Under the pieces are notes generated by a model. That model worked only from the letters and a program-made list of their open reading frames with translations. It did not search any database and had not been told where the DNA came from. Source: Granulicella sp. S156 (lineage in GTDB: Bacteria > Acidobacteriota > Terriglobia > Terriglobales > Acidobacteriaceae). Taken from it: DNA of 64,000 nucleotides. This document shows positions 61,271 through 64,000 of the stretch, one piece after another. The DNA is taken from positions 213,896-277,895 of the forward strand of contig NZ_LMUH01000007.1 of the NCBI RefSeq assembly GCF_009766105.1, written 5' to 3'. A program made the position numbers and the translations under genes. Each line of letters opens with the position of its first letter. Positions within the stretch are counted from its first letter, which is position 1.

Positions 61271-64000
61271 ATGGCCAAACGCGCCCGATTGCTTCTGCTG
61301 CCGCTCCTGCTCTTCTTCTTCCTGCGGCCACTCCACGCGGATGGCCGTTTTGACCTCGTCGGTCCTCGCATCGACGTGCGGGTCACTCGTGGCAACGAGA
61401 CCCTCCCCATCGCCTCGGTCCCCAATCTCCAGCCGGGCGACAAGATCTGGCTGCACCCTGACCTGCCGCCCTCGCAATCGGTTAAGTACCTCCTGATCTG
61501 CGTCTTCCTTCGCGGAACCACCAACCCTCCCCCACAGGACTGGTTCACCCGCATCGAGACCTGGGACAAGAAGGTCCGAGAAGAAGGCGTCTTCGTCACC
61601 GTGCCGCCCGAAGCGCAACAGGCCGTGCTCTTTATGGCGCCAGAGACCGGCGGCGACTTCTCTACCCTGCGCTCCGCCGTCCAGGGCCGGCCGGGAATCT
61701 TCGTCCGCGCCTCGCAGGACCTCGCCGAAGCCGGCTTCGAACAAGCCCGTATCGAGAAATACATGGCCTCCATCCGCCGGGTTCCGCCCTCCGACCCCGA
61801 GGCCCTCCAGAAACACTCCGATCTGCTCGCCCGTACGCTGAACCTGAAACCCAACGAGGACTGCTTCAAGCGCCCGGTCGACACCCAGTTCACCTGCCTC
61901 ACCCAGACCGGCACCCAGACCCTGCTCGACGACGGCCACGGCCAGAACATCGCCTCCGCACTCTCCAACGGCCCGGGTTCCGACCTCATCAATCAGGCTA
62001 GTTATACGCAGGCTGCCGGTGGAGGCCTGTATTCCGCCTATGTCGGCGCAATCGTCGATCTGATCCGCCTCATGGGCACCCTCCACACCGCGCAGTACCA
62101 GTACATCCCGGCCATCGCCTTCCCCCAGGACGCGGCACTCAACCTCCGGCTGAATACACCGCCCTCCTTCCACAATCCCAAGTCGGTGCTCGTCATCGGG
62201 CTCCCCTCGGTGCAGGCGGCGGTCTCTCCGCCACTTCGCCCTGCGGACGCGAACTACATTGCCTGCCTGATTAAACCCTCCGTCGTACTGCCCATCGAAG
62301 GCGCGCCTCTGGTCTTCTCCACCGACTTCGCCCATGAAGTCGTGCTGCACCTGAATCCGCCGCCCGGAGCGCCCGCCGAGCCCGACATCCCACTCATTCC
62401 CGATGCCTACCAGGGAGGCCTGGTCCTGCAGCAGACTCCCACCCATCACCGCGAACTGCACGATCCCAAGCTGCTCAAACCGGAGCCCGCCCCCTCCACG
62501 CCTGCAGGCACCCCAACCGCAAAGCCAGACCAGGCCGCGAAGCCAGCCGAAGCAAAGACCCCAACCCCGGCGACTCCGCCCCCTGCCCCGCAACCCAAGC
62601 CGGTGCTGATCACCGGCACCATCCAGGGCCGCTGGGGCTTTGACCCCTTCACCGGCCCTACCGTCACGCTGCAGCAGCTTCCCGGCACGGGCTGGCATAT
62701 CGTCGAGCCCACTGAGGCTGCGCCGAACACCAGTATGATCGCAGGCCGCTCCTCGCAGCTTCTGGTCTCCTCCACGGGAAGCGCCTGCATCCATACCATC
62801 ACCGCGCATCCCACCGACAGCACCGACGACATGCCGATCCAGTTCAAGGCATCGCCCAAGCCTGAGGATGCGAACCTCGTCAATCTGTCGCTACCCCTGC
62901 AGCACGCCGAGACTCCCGGCAACCTGCATCTCGCCATCCAGCAATATGGCCAGCCGAAGACCGACGATCTCGCTGCACGAACCTTCTCCGAACCGGCGCA
63001 TATCGCCTCCATCGAGCTTCATGCGGGTGATCGTTCGCTCCTGCTCAAAGGCACCAGCCTCGCGCAGGTGGAGAGGCTCTCCCTCGGCGACCTCAACTTC
63101 GCTCCCGTCCCACCGAGTGCCGACGACCTGGCCTCAGCCAACACGCTGCGCGTTGCCCTGCCGGCCGACGCCCCTGCACCGCCCACCCACGTCGACGACC
63201 ACCTCACGGCGCGGATCAAGCTGCGCGACGGCCGCAACCTGTTGATCCCGGTTGTCGTGTCTCTCCCGCGTCCAGTCATCACGCTGTTGCGTAAGAATGC
63301 CGCAACCCCGCTGAATACCGAGATTGCTCTCACCGACTCGAACGACCTTCCGCTCTCTCAACCCGTCAGCTTCACGCTCAAGAGCCCCGCGCCCTTTCCG
63401 CGCAACGGCCAGATCGAGATCGAGACGCTGGACGGCACACTCCGCACCGTGCTCACCCTCGCGCCCTCCGGCGGCCTGCTGCTGCAGGACCCGCACACCG
63501 TTGTAGCCACGCTAGACCCGCTGCGCTCCTTCGGCCCCAGCGCCTTCGGTCCGCTGCATCTGCGCGCGGTCTATCCGCTGGCGTCAAATCAGCACGTCCG
63601 TCGCAGCAGCGAACCCGACACAACGGCGCTTGCCCATGTGACGGCCACGGACCCCGCAACGCAGACCGCCACCACCGCACCAGCATCCCAGGTACCCCCA
63701 ACAGCCAATGACCCGCCCCCTGCCGACAGCATGGAGCAGGAGTCCCCTTCCAGCGACTGGCTGCCGCTGGGTACGCTCGTTCGCCTGCCTGTACTCTCAG
63801 GCCTGCAGTGCCCTGTGGAAACGACTCTGCCCTGCACGTTGAGCGGCTCTAACCTCTTCCTCATCGAGTCGATCTCGATCGACCCCACCTTTGCCAACCC
63901 GATTCCGGTTCCTGACGGCTTCACCGGCTCCAGCCTGACGCTGCCCCGCCCCTCCGCCGCGACAATCTTCCTTCATCTCCGCGACGACCCCACAGCGATC
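61271..64000 (+). CDS. Very long secreted protein of unknown function, 3' end outside window
   Basis: Open from ATG 61271 for 910 codons to the last base with no stop. Signal peptide (LLLLPLLLFFFLRPLHA), then alternating beta-rich domains, a Pro/Ala-rich linker at about 405-445, and further Ig/IPT-like blocks up to the edge (PCTLSGSNLFLIESISIDPT). Codon bias is GC-rich, like the HlyD neighbour. Not recognised; probably anchored outside the cell and possibly an adhesin-like surface protein. Four minus-strand frames opposite it are shadows. Confidence 0.8.
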   Translation, partial: MAKRARLLLLPLLLFFFLRPLHADGRFDLVGPRIDVRVTRGNETLPIASVPNLQPGDKIWLHPDLPPSQSVKYLLICVFLRGTTNPPPQDWFTRIETWDKKVREEGVFVTVPPEAQQAVLFMAPETGGDFSTLRSAVQGRPGIFVRASQDLAEAGFEQARIEKYMASIRRVPPSDPEALQKHSDLLARTLNLKPNEDCFKRPVDTQFTCLTQTGTQTLLDDGHGQNIASALSNGPGSDLINQASYTQAAGGGLYSAYVGAIVDLIRLMGTLHTAQYQYIPAIAFPQDAALNLRLNTPPSFHNPKSVLVIGLPSVQAAVSPPLRPADANYIACLIKPSVVLPIEGAPLVFSTDFAHEVVLHLNPPPGAPAEPDIPLIPDAYQGGLVLQQTPTHHRELHDPKLLKPEPAPSTPAGTPTAKPDQAAKPAEAKTPTPATPPPAPQPKPVLITGTIQGRWGFDPFTGPTVTLQQLPGTGWHIVEPTEAAPNTSMIAGRSSQLLVSSTGSACIHTITAHPTDSTDDMPIQFKASPKPEDANLVNLSLPLQHAETPGNLHLAIQQYGQPKTDDLAARTFSEPAHIASIELHAGDRSLLLKGTSLAQVERLSLGDLNFAPVPPSADDLASANTLRVALPADAPAPPTHVDDHLTARIKLRDGRNLLIPVVVSLPRPVITLLRKNAATPLNTEIALTDSNDLPLSQPVSFTLKSPAPFPRNGQIEIETLDGTLRTVLTLAPSGGLLLQDPHTVVATLDPLRSFGPSAFGPLHLRAVYPLASNQHVRRSSEPDTTALAHVTATDPATQTATTAPASQVPPTANDPPPADSMEQESPSSDWLPLGTLVRLPVLSGLQCPVETTLPCTLSGSNLFLIESISIDPTFANPIPVPDGFTGSSLTLPRPSAATIFLHLRDDPTAI

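Noticed and set aside
61250..62809. Minus-strand 519-residue frame, and others opposite 61271-64000
   Set aside because: Shadow of the long plus-strand secreted gene, which has a signal peptide and a GC-rich codon bias that opens the reverse frame.
1..64000. CRISPR arrays, tRNA/rRNA genes, integron attC sites
   Set aside because: I found no regularly spaced identical repeats, no T-loop-like GTTCRA motif in tRNA context, and no paired R/L attC-type boxes next to ORFs. A covariance search could still find an RNA gene I missed.

Overview
The window looks like chromosome from an acidobacterium of the Terriglobia / Acidobacteriaceae type (Terriglobus, Edaphobacter, Granulicella relatives). The basis is gene content, not a marker gene: a PadR plus ADOP-type FtsX permease pair, an acidobacterial VWFA-related protein, an outer-membrane receptor with an N-terminal carboxypeptidase-regulatory-like fold, a GWxTD protein, several PadR regulators, and many short dispersed hairpins. 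I saw no rRNA, tRNA, CRISPR array, transposase or integrase gene. Gene density is ordinary, in short operons on both strands.

Layout. 1-6.5 kb: secreted aspartic protease with PDZ, an AT-richer hypothetical gene with a tiny overlapping ORF, the ADOP permease with its PadR repressor, and an internally duplicated HTH-like protein. 6.7-10.2 kb: VWFA protein, then a BlaI/BlaR1-type repressor and membrane protease behind a promoter set between two operator copies, then a hairpin cluster. 10.2-15.2 kb: GH18 protein, MEKHLA-domain protein divergent from a ThDP-dependent enzyme with a signal-rich leader, and a serine beta-lactamase-like hydrolase. 15.3-20.7 kb: MarR regulator with twin operators, SAM methyltransferase, CruF-like carotenoid protein, a truncated second methyltransferase copy, a lipoprotein and a MauG-type di-haem peroxidase. 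20.8-27.8 kb: LysR/MFS pair, 5'-nucleotidase, two cupins, a GT39-like membrane protein and an NmrA-like oxidoreductase. 27.8-34.3 kb: LytS/LytTR two-component system next to a 930-residue TonB-dependent receptor, a 38-bp inverted-repeat element and small secreted proteins. 34.5-39.3 kb: MATE exporter, an EF-G C-terminal half with a frameshift, and a three-gene membrane/outer-membrane operon divergent from a PadR. 39.3-49.4 kb: secreted DUF885 peptidase, another PadR with a membrane protein, SMP-30-like protein, OsmC, SnoaL-like protein, cyclic-nucleotide-binding/thioredoxin-reductase fusion, an AT-richer secreted protein, Nudix, RcnB-like and DUF1737 proteins. 49.4-53.9 kb: first copy of a ~260-bp inverted-terminus element, an S24-type repressor, a CadC-like regulator divergent from an operon of internally and tandemly duplicated membrane proteins. 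53.9-64 kb: outer-membrane carboxypeptidase-regulatory protein, GWxTD protein, an HlyD-type adaptor and MacB-type ATPase without an adjacent permease, a second inverted copy of the 49.5-kb element, and a very long secreted protein running off the window end.

The least explained items are the ATPase-less, frameshifted EF-G half; the methyltransferase duplication around the carotenoid gene; the dispersed hairpins whose stems covary while loop and flanks stay fixed; the two inverted copies of a non-autonomous element; and the duplicated membrane-protein operon under a CadC-like regulator.
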